Shown: positions 27,447-39,753, counted from the first letter of the stretch. The stretch is 64,000 bases of DNA from Blattamonas nauphoetae (GCA_033064195.1 JARBJD010000258.1:44429-108428); one strand, 5' to 3'. Notes: a model not told the origin generated them from the sequence alone. Program-made: numbers and translations.

Positions 27447-30400
27447 CTACGTATTGTCGAGACTTAATCTGTTTGCGAAATGGATGGAGGGGATGGTCAT
27501 CTGAGCGTGAGTGGAGGTGGAAGTACCAGTGGTTGGATCGTGAGGAAAAGTTTGGGGAGATTGCGTGTCCAAAAAAGCCGGGGAAGTTGACTGATCATAG
27601 ATTTCGTTCGCTTTCAACGTTAATGCTTGACTGGGCGGTGTGGTGTTGTCATTTTTGGCGTCAGTCCTGCCGACTCTCCTCACCCATTCAGCTGGCGCGG
27701 TTTGGCTGCTCCGACGGGGGAAGAGGCGGCGAGGTAGAGAAGAGAAAGGGCACTCAGCACTTGCGTCTTCGAAAGCACAGTCGTCAGGTCAATCGTGTTC
27801 AGTTCAGCCAGAAGAGCATGCAGTGTCAACTCGACCTGAAGGCGCTCCGCCAGCTCAGCTATGGTGTCCTCGTCTGTCTCCTTCTCAACAACTGGCTCTG
27901 TGTAGCGAAGCTCTCGACAGCGTTTCTCGGTCAGCTTGAGTGACTCCGAGATGAGCGACACCATCTGCTCCTCGTCGCTTTCGAGTGGCTGCCCCAGCTC
28001 GATCGTGCTGGCCATCACAGCCGAGTTGAGAAGGGTCACAATGACAGACACAGCATCTTGCGCGACTGCCCAGTTGTTCAGACGGACAGCAGCAGACACA
28101 ATCTCGACCAGAGCGAGGCCGGCGTTGTTGATGTTCGGCAGGCGGCGAGGTCGGGCTTGCAGTGTGTCGGCGTGTCGGATGGGCGAGACATGGTCGACGA
28201 CGTGCGAGTTGCTTTCAGTTCGTGATGTGTCTTCAGTAGGTGCCCCCTCGGCTGCCTCTTCCTCCTTCCCATCTTTCTCGTTTTCTTCCTTGTCCTCTTC
28301 GTCCTTCTATTTTTCTTCCTTCTTCTCATCTCCCTGCTCGTCGTCTGATTCTTTGTCCGGCGTGTCGTTCGGGACGAGGATGATCCACTCCGAATCCCTC
28401 GCCAGCTCGACCAGCATCCGTAGTGTCTTGATCGACTCGCCCAGCATGTGCCACTCGTTCGGCACGCTCAGATCCAGGCTGCCTACACGCTCTGCATCAG
28501 CAGGCACACACTTGCACCGAGCTGGCACACGTCTTCAGAGCGTACACGGTTCCACTTGGGTTCGGGGTGGTTGAGAGCGACGTGTCTGCTTCTCTTGCCG
28601 TATCTGAAGTGCTCACAATCAACTACAGCAGCTCCGTCACGCGGTTCAGAACTTGTGTCATCTTTCTGTCCTTCTGCACCGCAATCTGCTCCTCCGATCC
28701 TCGCTGTGGGTCTGTCTCGTCCAACACCGCGTCGTGTTGTATGTTCCGCATACTCTCCTTCGAAAAGGCAGTTTGGAGCATTTCCAGCACACCCGCGTCG
28801 ATCTCAGCGGCTGCTGAATGTCTGCCCTCGCTGCCGCTGTGCAGTGACAGATGGAACACGTTCACCACAGCCAGCCACACGCGCATCAGCACCTGGTGCT
28901 CTCGATGGCCCTTGCTGCTGCTCACGTCCTCGTCGCACCCCGACAGAAGATGGATGCAGTCAAAGAGAACAGTCAGGCCTCCGCAGAACACGGCGATGGC
29001 GAGGAGGGAGGAAGATGGCGACGCGCGCAGTTCGTTCAGGTTGTCCAGGCAGAGCGCAGCATTCCCGAAGAACGGGACGAAGGAGTTGATGAACAAGTTG
29101 CTCCGCATCGTCAGGCAGTCACTCATCAATCCCTGGTCGTCTGACTCACAGGAGATCTCGTGCAGTGTGAGCATGGCGAGGAGGAGCGGGCTTGGAGTCT
29201 CTGATTCCAAGATGTCTGCTGCTTAGATTGTCGGCGACGATTCTGCCGAGGCTGGCTGTGGCTGGGTGTGTGGGGGATCTGGAGGAAGGGTCGAAGGAGG
29301 TGTGGATAGAGGGGTTGGCTGGTGTGCGTGAATGGACTCAGGCGGGACATGTTCTTCAGTAGCTCCCGTTGTCTCCAACTGGTTTTCTTCATCGCGTTGT
29401 TACGATTGGGAGGGAGATTGAGGATTAGACTGGCTTGCTTCATTCCCATCAACCTTTTCCTGATTCTGAATGGATTCTGGCGAGCTCTCTTCGTATTGGT
29501 TTTTTTGGGCTTTTGTGAGTAAGCTGATGCGACTTGCATGTCAGGTGGTGTTGTTTGAGTGGTGTTCTCCAGAATATCTGTAAGAGGAGTCGAGATACAT
29601 TGAGCGAGGAGAGTAGGCGTTGGGCTGGCCAAGATGTGTGAGATTACTGTGATTGAGTGTCGAAGGAACCAATAAAAGGACTCGATCCGTTCTGAAGAGA
29701 GTTGGCAACAGAGTTTGAAAGAACAGATGTCGAATTTATCAAGTTCTCTGGTTGATCCGAATTCTTCCTCAGAATGTTTACCAAAGATTCAATAACTCCT
29801 TCTTCAACACATTCCAGATTTCCGTGATCTAAATTGATGAAAAAATAGTCAGACAGAAAGGAGAAAACTGTTCTGGGCGAGGAGAGCAAGAAGGCCTGTC
29901 CCGATTCGAGTGATCGACTGGTTATTCGAACAGTGAGGTCGGAAAGTGGCAACAACAGGAGCCAAATGCTCAGGCTCGGGAATTGATCGACAGTGTTTTC
30001 TGGTCCTGGAGAGATGAGATGAGGAGAGTGAAACCTTGGTCGATAAGTTGGTTAAAGAACATAACAATGGAATGAATGAGAGTCGAAATTTTCGGAAAGA
30101 TGCAGATGCCTATTGTAAGCTTCGTGATGGTTTCAGTTTCAAGCAAGGATGGGGCGAAATTAAAAGCCAAAAAAAAGAAAGGACATACATGACGCAAGGT
30201 GCAAGACACAAAGGATTGCCGATGTGGGTCGTACATGGAGAGGTTTGTTCAGTTGTTACGCGAATGTCTCGATGGGAGTGGAGATAGCACCCGATCTAGC
30301 AACAAGTTAGCAAACGTGTGCTTAACGAGAATTGGTACAAGGGAAGGACGATCAGACGACTTTAAACATTTCTCGGGGGAGTTTTCACGCTGCCACAGGA

Positions 30401-30480
30401 ATGACACAAAATGGCGATGAGAGAGAATGTGAGAGAAACCTGAAGATGCGAGCGATGCAAGGGTAAGCACCATTCATTGG
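27447..30480 (-). pseudogene. decayed ARM-repeat gene
   Basis: Minus-strand coding-like sequence runs from about 30480 down to 27447. A clear ARM-repeat portion (HLAPVVATFRPHCSNNQSI, IGTGLLALLAQN) joins across a 40-nt GT-AG intron to NLECVEEGVIESLVNILRKN. Downstream are a Pro/Gln-rich linker, LLAMLTLHEISCESDD, an acidic Lys/Glu tract and a helical end (ELAERLQVELTLHALLAEL). In that reading there are stops in frame near 29400 (TAA), 29223 (TAA), 28623 (TAG), 28308 (TAG) and 27679 (TGA), and a frame change near 28530. All three stop codons occur, so recoding is unlikely and loss of function is the simple reading. ARM proteins are binding scaffolds; the partner is unknown. 30480-31110 holds no gene I can support. 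Confidence 0.6.
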
Positions 30481-31118
30481 ATGAGATCCTCGTCTTTTCG
30501 AAAGAAGAAATCAAAAGGAATCATCACAATAGCGTTTATCAGTTCCTGCTGTACCGTGGTGGCAGCAAGTTCCTCTTGAAGAGGTGAAAAAGGGGAAGAA
30601 CACACTCGTGTGACAAATATTGTGGATTGCTGAGAATACGAGAATGAGGATAGTGCTGTTGGAGTTCATGAACACAGGATTGGTGATAATGAGGAGTTCA
30701 GCCTTATTCAGAGTTGAATGTCTTTGTGGCAGAAACTGGAGGAATCAAGCAAAAATCAGGTCAACCAAAGTGTGGGGATTGTGTAACAATCCGGAGAACT
30801 TCTGTCAGTCCATGACTCTTCGCTGAAAAAGGATTGTTCAGGTCCGAACCATTACAAAATGAGTCTCTCACAGAATCTTCAAAGTCCAACTGTATGTTTT
30901 GGTTCAATAGACTGTCATGTGTTCTAGTCGGAAACAATCGAAAATGCCTCCGATAGCCCATCGGACTTACTGCTTCCGCCGACCCCGTCCGTATCCTTAC
31001 AATCCACACAGACGATCTGGAAGTATGTGATTCTTTCCTATTCATTGTGTAATAAACTTGAAGAAGTCCAATTTCATACCAGAGTCTGTTCGGGTCTCCA
31101 TCACCTTTCACACACAGC

Positions 31119-32434
31119 TTGAATTGGAATTCCCCCAGTCCTCTAGATAGAGCAACGAACCTGATGAGATCCCATGTCTCTCCACAGCCAGGAGAGTTAA
31201 ATCTCCCCATAGAGACTGAGGAGATTCGAAAAGTGAAAAGGGCATCGTCAACTCAGCTGAACGAATTACAAAAGTTAAAAACAAGACAAACCCAGGCTAT
31301 TTTGAATACGAGACCCATTAAGAAAAAACCAGAAAAAACCGGGGGATTAACGCAGAGCTACGAAGACGGGAATCATTGGGAACAACTGCGAATCTCCGCC
31401 GACAACTTCCATTCGCTTGTGACACGAATATCAGACAAATTTCCTGAGGGACCAAAGAGGGAAAGAAGAAGAGCTTGGCAACCTCAGATGAGCTAATTAT
31501 TTACCTAGAATGGCTTTCATCCCAAACGAAACAGAAGCAAATATCTCGATTCATGAATCTCAGCGAAACGATGACATCCAACGCAATTCATAACATCCGA
31601 CCCAGGTTGCACTCTGTTCTATCAGATTTGTTTAATTCCCCCCCTCGTCCCGTCCCAAATCAACTCTCGAAATGGCCATTCGTGGCACTGTACGTTGATG
31701 CCACCACCATCGTCGTTCCGAAGCCATTGGTTCCACATAACCATGGCAAAGTTTTATGGGATGGTCATCACGACGTATATGCGATGAAATTTCAGGTTTG
31801 CGTGTCGGCATCACCACCCCACAAAGCCCTTGTTGTTTCTGATGGATATCAAGGCTCCAAACACGATGTGATGGTCTTCCGCGAAAATCTTCCCATTATC
31901 GAGCAATACCTCCAAAAGACAGAATCAGAAAAACTCGTATTCAAAGAGAATGGAGAGACATCATGGGGAATCATGGGGGATCAGGGGTACCTTGGTCAAT
32001 TTCCACAATTTCGATTTATCCGTCCAACAAAACTCACAGAAGAGAACAGGAGCAATGAGCAAGTAAAAGAGCACAACAAATGGGTTGCTCACGAAAGAAT
32101 TGAAGTGGAAAGATTTTTTGGAAGAATGAAGACTATTTGGCTTCGTTTAGCCGGAACGTATGATGGAGGGATGGATTCAATCAATATGGACACACAAATC
32201 GCTGTATGGCTGACGAACCTGCACATCGACTCTTGGTCGGGGTTTTCCTTTGATGACACGTTTAGTGACAGAGCGCTGGCTCACACTGTTGAGCCAGCTC
32301 TTACAATAGCAAAAATCAAAGCAATTTCCAGAAAGGCTCATGCGGACATCAGCCACGTTCGTCGTATATCAAACACGTCCTCATCTCCGGAGTCACAACC
32401 GACACAACACAGCTTTGACTTTGACGAATTCTAA
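31119..32434 (+). CDS. PIF/Harbinger-like DDE transposase (DDE_Tnp_4 type), one frame break
   Basis: The C-terminal frame (31475-32434, 319 aa) has the DDE_4 landmarks: first Asp in ALYVDATTIV, the block VVSDGYQGSKHDVMVF, second Asp in GDQGYLGQF, and catalytic Glu in RIEVERFFGRMKTIWLRL. The preceding helix-rich part is in another frame (31119-31496, ending KRERRRAWQPQMS), and the two meet within the purine-rich run near 31460 without a GT donor, so a one-base frame break is the likely reason. No terminal inverted repeats or second (Myb-like) Harbinger protein are found near it. It encodes cut-and-paste transposition in its family; here it is probably dead or a domesticated remnant. It sits between two decayed host genes. 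Confidence 0.75.
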
Positions 32435-34246
32435 TTTGTGAACCCTCACTATTCACTCTAATTCCTCAGCTTTCAACCACTCCCATTTGTAAAGATTCCT
32501 TTCAGGTCATTTTTTCAGTCTTCCATCTTTAAGCCGGCTATCCCTGCAATTCTCTCAGAAGTCACAGCTCTCCGCGTGAACACATTTCATCCGATGGAAC
32601 TTGTCAGGATTGACGAGACATGCCAAGATTCGTTCTCTTAAACTTTTCGCGTCCCACTTCCCTCTGGTTCGAATACACACGCAAAACCTTTCCTCAATGT
32701 CTGACAATCTTCTTACAACTTCTTTACCTTTTACTTTTCAGTCGTGTCAATTCATACACCAACAATGCCTCGGTCATCCTTCCATCCAAGCTTCCCAATG
32801 ACTCCCCAGACAGGACTACGATATGATGTCGTTTTTCCTGTAACGCCACATGTTGTTTGGATGCGGAGAACAGCACTGTTTGGTTAGTGAGTGCCATTTC
32901 CTCACCATCTCTCATCAGAGGTCTTTCTTCAGCAACACCGAGACCTTCAAATTATCTTGAGATGTTGTTTTCATCTTAACCCGACGAGCATTACTGTGAA
33001 ACCTTTTCAGTGTGCTGAATTATATTATCTCAAATGGCGATGGCGCCGTCTGGAGATTCGTCGTCTTTTCTTTGAACCGTCAACGTAACTCGTTCAACAG
33101 TCCAACCGAGCCACACTTCACACATCTCTATTCCTCGTTTCTGCAACTTGTTGCATAAACTGAACGTCCGGAAGAAATGCGCGACGTCCCACGACCGACA
33201 GGTCTCAACCCCGTTCACCAATTCATTTGGAACTATCCTCTCCAGCGACAATCAACAATTTCGAACCTACGCTTCTGGATGTGGTTCAGTCATCTTTTTC
33301 TCAGGAGGAATTTGCATTATTGTTCCTTAGCATATCCAAAGACAACGCGTTCATCCACAGCTTCATTCGAGCCTATTGGGAGAACTATCATATGGAACAA
33401 CTCCCCCTCGCTTCCATTCACGGGCTACTGAGACAGGATTGGCCGGAATAGTCACTGCACAGAGCACCCACGAGTTCGAATCCGTATCGGCTCAGCCTGA
33501 CACAAGACTGCTTCCCAGAATGGATCCTGACATAAATTGGATTGTTACATCGATATTGACAACGTTCAGAGCCTCCCTTTAAACAGGGTTCAACCATAAT
33601 CCGTCATATTCCACATTCACGTGTGTGCTTGTGTAACAGTCCCAATCTCTGAGCGAAAGAAATAAACAAATGAACTGGGTTCTCCAAAAAATGAACAAAA
33701 GTGAAATAGCCATCATCAGCTCACAAACACCGACCATTTCCGAACCCCCCGACCTCTCCTCCCTCACCCCCACTTCACTTCCCTCAGCCACTCCAACGAC
33801 AAGCAATTGTCGACGTCTTCATCAAACATCTCCCCGAGTCCTTGTCTGTCACTACCCTCGCCCACTCTTCCACGAAGAACACACTGCGCGAAGTATATCG
33901 AAACTCGTTCGACCAGAATGGGCAGACGCTGGATTCCAGCCCGATTGCTGATCTTCTTCTGCTGCTTACGCCGTCCACGTCGTGTGGGCCGATGATCAGA
34001 GTGTTGTCTCAGTAGCCCTTCCTTCAGTTTGCTACTGAAGAGGAACTGACAGTCGGAACGACCGGATCGATGCTGCTTCAACAATCACTTCCTCTCACCT
34101 TCACAAGCACCTCAGCGACTCGTCCATTTCTCAGAACTCTCGTCTCCATCATCGCGCAGAGGATGCTGTCTCGCTCGCCGTTGGTCGCTCTTTACCCGTA
34201 TCGTCCACAGGCCCCGTATTCACACTCACATCACGTCCTGAATGTG

Positions 34247-36095
34247 GGTTAAGTATAGGCGCAGATCCGATTTTGGATACGCGCAGATCTAAAAAAATGG
34301 ATACGCGCAGATCCAAATGGATACACGCAGATCTAACTGGTGAAACTCATATCTGACATTTTTCGTGGTATTTTCAATTACATAACATCTCAAATGAAAC
34401 AAAGTGACGTGAAAAAGAATTTTGTGTGAAGAATTTGGCCTGTTTTGGAATTGTTGAACGGATTTCGCTTAAGAGTTGATCTCACCCATGAATGAAGGAG
34501 AGTGACCACTCAGACGGTACTGTTTAGAATATCCATCCCCAAACGGCTCAGTCACCAAGTATAAGAGTGTCCCGATCCACTCTCCATTTGGCCTTGCTTT
34601 CCGCCGCTGCTGCATCTTGTTTTCAATCTCTTCGCGTTCTCCGATGATCAAGTGATTCAGCAGAACAGGGTTATGAGGATGGAAGAGTGAGTACGAATGG
34701 AAGAGATGGATGGACGGTGGTTGTTGGCGGAAGCGGATTATTGTGAAAATGGTTGAGAATTGAATGTCTTACAATCTGCGAGAGGATATAAGGAAGAAAG
34801 AGAGAAAGAGGAAATGAGAGAAAATGGAAATAAAGTGCTCCATACCATTCTTGTCTCGTTATCTTCGCGGTTGGGGGTAAATGTTCGCGTTTTGTTTTCA
34901 GACTCGATTGCTTCATCTTCTCCTTCTTTCCTTCTACTTCAACAAGGTTTTCGTCATAATAGTTGTATCTACCATCGCCATTCCTTTTCTCATGCTCATC
35001 ATCCCTTGATCGTTCATTCAGTGTGATCGTGTCTTGTCGTGGTTTCCGTTCTCTTTCTTCTCGCTCTCCCTGTCGATAATTCTCTTTGCATCCATCAAGT
35101 GTTTGTGTTGTTTCTAGCTTCCAAACTTCGAACATCTGTTTGTAACGATGTCTGCGTCTGGGTCTTTTCACTTTGTCGTCCTCATTCCATCTAGCACTTC
35201 CTTTGTGTTTTCTTTCTCATTTTCACATTTCTGCAATGTATCCTTGAACTGGGTCGTGAATGGAATTCGATTGGGCCATAGTCCGCTGTTCCACCCGCAT
35301 TGTTAATCGATCCTCATTGTGTTGTCCAGTTCATCGCAATTTTAAATTTTTATGACTTTTCTGGTTTCGTCTCTATGTCATCCCGTCTTTATTGTTCCCC
35401 CTTCAGGTGTGCAGGAACGATCATCCATCTGCAGTGGAGTGGGCTTGATGATCACGATCTGTTGAGGGACAGAGTGCACAAGAGGGCTCTGAAGATCGAG
35501 AAAGAGGGGGAGGCGAGAATGGGGATGTTGAGGAGCAATTGATGATAAAGAAAGTGAAACATTTGAGAGAACAAATGAGAAAAAAGTGAAAGACTCGAAT
35601 CAAGGCGAAATATCACTTACAAACTGAGTTTGTTTTGACACATATCCAGATTTTTCGCCAGATGGTTGATAACCTGGCCTCAGACACGATAAAATCCAGA
35701 AAAAAGGCGAAGATGTGACGGGCAATCGATTAGTGAGAGAACTGACGTTTCAGACGTGATGGAAAGGAGGATGAAAGAGGAAATCAGGAAAGGTGAACGT
35801 GGAGACACGTATACCCAAAAACGAGTTTAGATTTGGAGGAGAAACCACGATGAGAATACGGGTGATGGTAAGATCAACTTTATCCTGTGACGACGTGACA
35901 AATGTTGAGTTGCGAAGAGTTTTTGAGAGTTATGGTGAATTGTGAGCATTCAGAGTGAAATGGCATGAATTGGCAAGGATAAAAACAAAAGAAGCAAGAA
36001 ATCTTTTGGATCTGCGTGTATCCATTTGGATCTGCGCGTATCCAAAAAAATGGATCTGCGTGTAGCGAAAATCGGATCTGCGCCTATACTTAACC
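34247..36095. mobile_element. long-TIR DNA element 2 (MULE-like, non-autonomous)
   Basis: 1,849 bp with inverted ends of about 87 bp starting GGTTAAGTATAGGCGCAGAT. A 9-bp target duplication CTGAATGTG lies at 34238-34246 and 36096-36104. Each TIR is built of repeated units around GGATACGCGCAGATC (four units per arm), with several mismatches between arms, so it is older than elements 1 and 3. No transposase is present. It sits in a host gene frame and carries an unrelated coding-like segment inside. Confidence 0.85.
34469..35171 (-). pseudogene. captured gene fragment inside element 2
   Basis: Two minus-strand frames, 35171-34671 (QMFEVWKLETTQTLDG, then a very polar Arg/Glu-rich part) and 34651-34469 (IIGEREEIENKMQQRRKARP then EWIGTLLYLVTEPFGDGYSK), look like exons of one gene, the second with conserved-looking aromatic and Gly residues. 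The polar part resembles charged nuclear proteins, but no family is recognised. I infer capture from elsewhere in the genome. 35180-36000 holds no further gene. Confidence 0.4.
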
Positions 36096-38048
36096 CTGAA
36101 TGTGGCTGACAGTGTGGCCTTCGCTCCTCCTTCTCACACTCCACTCGATGTCGACATCACTTGGGTCGATGTGCCGGTCGTCCTCCAGCGGATTCTGATC
36201 GAAGAGAAGACAGGAGAGCAACTTGAACAGGAAGGACACGGCGAGAACATTGTTGAGACTATCGAGTCAATCATCTTCGCAAACGACTCAACGGCGTTCA
36301 ACCAAGCACTCCTCGACGCCATCCGAATCGACGACGAGAACACCACGCTGCAGGTGTACATTCCCATCGCTGGCCAGTCCCCTTCTCTCTCTGGATTCAG
36401 ACCAATTGCATCCTTCGCCCCTGTGCCTCTCCTCGAACAGCAGACCATCACTCTCACAACACCAAAAGCAAAGAAAGCGCTGTCCAAACCATCGTCGTCT
36501 CCCGTCTTCGCCGCCTCGTCCCTCGCCCCCCTCCAAAAGAGTTCGTGTCTGTCAAAGACAAAAGTTGGGAAGTGTTTGTCCCTCTCGTCATGTCGCCGAT
36601 GCCTGGCGGTTATCTTCCGCTCGAATCGAACTCCCCAGTCGTGTCTGATCGTTCTTCGTAGACATCGCCCAACACAAACATGCTGACCACATCCGCTCCA
36701 CCCACCTCGGAAGTCTTCAAGTTGAAGCAATTCGTGACCAGACTTCTTCTGCATCGGATGCACTTCGAAGTTCCCTTCACAACGAACCTTCTCAACCATC
36801 GACTCACCGCATTCACCCTCGCCAACCACATCTCCCTCGCCGTAAAAAACGATCCTCTCTCCACTGTCATCTCGCCTGAAGAGTCCCCCTCCTCTGCGAA
36901 GAGCCACTCAACATACGCTACCTTTATCCATCGATGCTCTACTCGAATATGTTCCCCGATGCTTTCATCATCCAGGTGGCCGTCTGCGCTGCTGGGTGGG
37001 ATCACTTCCTGACTCTGTTTCTGACAAACACGCATTTGGACTTCTTCTTCCTTCCACCGTTCTTCTGGTCGAAATGGGAAAGATCCAGAAAGACTGCACG
37101 CATGCACTCGAGAACCAGACAGTGTCTTTCAATCCAGACGATGTGGAGAGAGTGGGGTACGGATGGGAGATGATCATGAAGTAGCCAATGTCGTCTAAAG
37201 GGCGCCAGCAGATCCCCAACTCAACGAACAGACCAGAGACCAAATTGAAGTGTTCAAACCTGAATTTGGCCCTCAGAAATCGGAACAGGCAATCATTGAT
37301 GCATCGTCCAATCTCAATCACAAAAAATACGACAGACAACGCAGAATTCTTCCGAGCAGAAGTGCCTTACAAAACTGGTTCAGAGCCAGAAGATGTGTCG
37401 ATCTCTCCCAGCCTCACACATCCCATCGCCCCACTTCCACAGTTCACTCATCTGCTGGACATTGCAACGTCGAGGATCTTTATCGGAATCACTTGGGACA
37501 TTCTTCACGTCACATCTCATCTCCAGAACCAGGTCTGTGGAGTTACTCCTCCATCCACAGACAGCTCAAATACCGTGGCGAGATCAGCGTCGGAGAGCGG
37601 GTTGATGGAAGCACGGGCGGCGTCTGGTCTCTCAATCACTCTGACCGATTCCTCTTCACCGTCGCCGAGCGAGGGAGCCACACCGTTCGATCACCACGTC
37701 CCAGAATTCGATTATAAAAAGAGCTCAGTCGACAAAGCCCTTCTTCCGATTCTGAGGCTGTTGGATCTGACACTCTGCTTCTCTTCACAATGACAGATCG
37801 AGCCAGGGAAGGAGCTGAAGCTGCCCAGTTTGTCAGAGAGCGACGTCCACCCTCTGTCACTTCCATGTCAACCGAATATATCACTGATCGAATCTCTCTT
37901 CACACCACAACGATGGAATTGCCTCCCACTGACAACAAACCACTCGCACAACACAAACACGTCCATTGTAACGATCCTCGTCTGTAAACATTGCTCAGGT
38001 CAATCGGATTGACTGAGTCAGCCAATCAGAAGACGGAGTCGGAAAGAG

Positions 38049-38615
38049 ATGTCGAAGACAAGAAACAGACACAAACTGAGGGAGCTTGTGCAGGTGATCA
38101 AGGCGAAGGGGCAGCGGAAGCAGTTGGAGAGAAGAATCCACAAATGTTGGCACAAGACGAGGTCACTGGAGGATGAAGAATTCGAGCGAGAACCGAAGGA
38201 ACTGCTCAAACAGGAAAAATCGGAGAAGAAAAGACAAAATTTGGACGATCTCGTGTCGAGCGAGGAAGGGCTGAGTGGAGCAGATGACGGCGACAAAGTG
38301 TTGGCTGGTTTGCAGGACACCGCTTTTAGAACTATTGCTCAACTGCTCCAGCCGTCGGAGGACGATGGCCTCAAAGAATATTTGGGCGCGATGGAGTCGA
38401 TCGCTGACGCCATCTTTGCATCGAATTTAGAAGTCGAAGGAGAAGAGGAGATGACCGACGTGGCGTTCAGTTTTGTGTCAGAAGACGAATTGTCAGATTC
38501 GGACAAGTCGGACATGGAACGTCTGCTCACCATGCTCAGCCCTGTGGACTCAAGCGATTCGGTGATGCTGCTTCACCAAAATAATCGGAGCCTCGAATGC
38601 AAGCGAAACAAATGA
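38049..38615 (+). CDS. acidic ORF at the 3' end of the broken gene
   Basis: 188 codons open from ATG 38049. The N-terminal 70 residues are basic and helical (QVIKAKGQRKQLERRIHKCW), followed by an acidic region (DELSDSDKSDMERLLTML). It may be the last exon of the broken gene that precedes it or an independent short gene; composition suits a nuclear or scaffold protein. No domain is recognised. 38620-39109 after it holds nothing I can support. Confidence 0.35.
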   Translation: MSKTRNRHKLRELVQVIKAKGQRKQLERRIHKCWHKTRSLEDEEFEREPKELLKQEKSEKKRQNLDDLVSSEEGLSGADDGDKVLAGLQDTAFRTIAQLLQPSEDDGLKEYLGAMESIADAIFASNLEVEGEEEMTDVAFSFVSEDELSDSDKSDMERLLTMLSPVDSSDSVMLLHQNNRSLECKRNK

Positions 38616-39109
38616 CACGAAATTCAGCTCGATGGAACAGACAGAGAAGCACAAGTGTGAAAAAGAGTCCGTGAAGGCCCCGATGGAGAACAAATACATC
38701 GTCAAATCAAACACTCCGCTACCCATGCAAAGCCATCACATCTCACGCCCGACCTGCTCAGTGCTCATTGTGAATAGGCTGGTCATCTGCTGTCAGTCCA
38801 TGTGGGCATCAAACTCCGAAAGTTGACCATTCTAATCACCAGATTGACCTCATTCATTTATTCTTTTTCATGTGTCCTGCATATGTGCAATCTGTAGCTG
38901 ATCAAAAAATGACAGAGAACAGTGTCCATTCCTGTTAGAAAAAGACTCAGAAGGAATGAAAAGTGAAGTGGGGCGGATCTGAAGTGACGCCTCCAAAGTG
39001 AGTAATTTCGAACATGTCAACATTTTCCATCCTTCACTTCACATTTTGTCGCTTCTGGTTCGCTTTTGAGATACATTTGAATCAGAAAATGGCGAAAGTG
39101 GGTTCAAAA

Positions 39110-39261
39110 AATGTTATGGTGCCTAATTTAAAATATGTTTGACCTTTCTGAAATAAGTGGGTTATTTCAAAATAACTTAGTTATTTCAAATTTCCCATAG
39201 TTCTATTCAAATATACCCACTTCATTTAAAATACCATACTTCATTCAGTTTGGGTCTACTG
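39110..39261 (-). repeat. repeat M, inverted right copy
   Basis: Ends GGGTCTACTG followed by TA, the inverted form of CAGTAGACCC, and shares the CTTCATTCAGTTTGGG block with the left copy at 25984. The full CAGTAGACCC end with TA is like the ends of pogo-type elements. It stops about 50 bp before the GNAT start codon. Confidence 0.6.
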
Positions 39262-39309
39262 TATGCGAAATTGGAAGATCAACCCAAAGATCAAGTAAAA
39301 TCCATTCTC

Positions 39310-39753
39310 ATGGAAGGATTGAATATCAAATGGACAAAACCAGGTGTCCCCACACCAGAACAGTTCGAACTCCGCAGGATTGTCTTTCTTGAGGAGCAAG
39401 GATTCTCCCATGCCAACGAATTCGACAATCTCGACATCATCTCTCACCAATGTCTCATCACTGACTCCGACAACAAACTGGTTGGATGCTCGCGAATATA
39501 CCCCTATTCAGAAGAAGGTGCGTGGGTGTTGGATCGGATCGCAGTGATGGAGGAGTTCCGAGGAAAGGGGTTTGGCATATATGTTGTTCGTGTTGCCATG
39601 AACTATGCCCAGCTTCTCGGAGCAAAGCGTTTCGTTCTCGTCAACGCCGAAGTGTCTGCCATACCTTTCTATCAGAAACTCGGGTTCAAGGTTGATGGCG
39701 AGCCGTTCATGGAGGAACACTGTCCCGTCATCAAAATGACGCGCCCGGCCTAA
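39310..39753 (+). CDS. GNAT-family N-acetyltransferase (ElaA/YjcF-like)
   Basis: 147 aa from ATG 39310; the frame is open a further 20 codons upstream without another ATG. The fold order is clear: ELRRIVFLEEQGFSHANEFD (typical of ElaA/YjcF-type bacterial proteins), NKLVGCSRIYPY, motif A with the acetyl-CoA loop VMEEFRGKGFG, and motif B FVLVNAEVSAIPFYQKLGF, ending with HCPVIKM. It transfers acetyl from acetyl-CoA to an unknown small amine or protein, most likely in the cytosol. It has no intron, unlike nearby host genes, and its closest family members are bacterial as far as I know, so lateral gain is plausible. Repeat M ends about 50 bp before the ATG and may supply its promoter. Confidence 0.88.
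   Translation: MEGLNIKWTKPGVPTPEQFELRRIVFLEEQGFSHANEFDNLDIISHQCLITDSDNKLVGCSRIYPYSEEGAWVLDRIAVMEEFRGKGFGIYVVRVAMNYAQLLGAKRFVLVNAEVSAIPFYQKLGFKVDGEPFMEEHCPVIKMTRPA

Larger units (their letters stand above)
32520..38615 (+). pseudogene. broken plus-strand host gene, interrupted by element 2
   Basis: Coding-like pieces follow one another on the plus strand in changing frames: about 32530-32640 (AILSEVTALRVNTFHPMELV), 33820-34020 (TTLAHSSTKNTLREVYRNSF), 34070-34246, then after the inserted element 36105-36520 (WVDVPVVLQRILIEEKTGEQ), 36500-36660 (EFVSVKDKSWEVFVPLVMSP, ending in TAG), 36680-37180 and 38049-38615. Removing the element and one target copy leaves HHVLNV continuous with ADSVAFAPPS, so the frame was intact there at insertion. 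Frame changes elsewhere, for example near 36510, show the gene is dead or that I have missed introns. No domain is recognised; the composition is helical with acidic C-terminal parts. Confidence 0.5.

Noticed and set aside
27447-29640. Alternative genetic code with TAA/TAG as glutamine
   Set aside because: TGA also interrupts the frame, intact genes stop at TAA or TAG, and the 3,547-codon frame contains neither.
30761-31210. 150-aa minus-strand frame
   Set aside because: Overlaps the start of the transposase region, has no partner exons, and its coding nature could not be supported beyond a few protein-like words.
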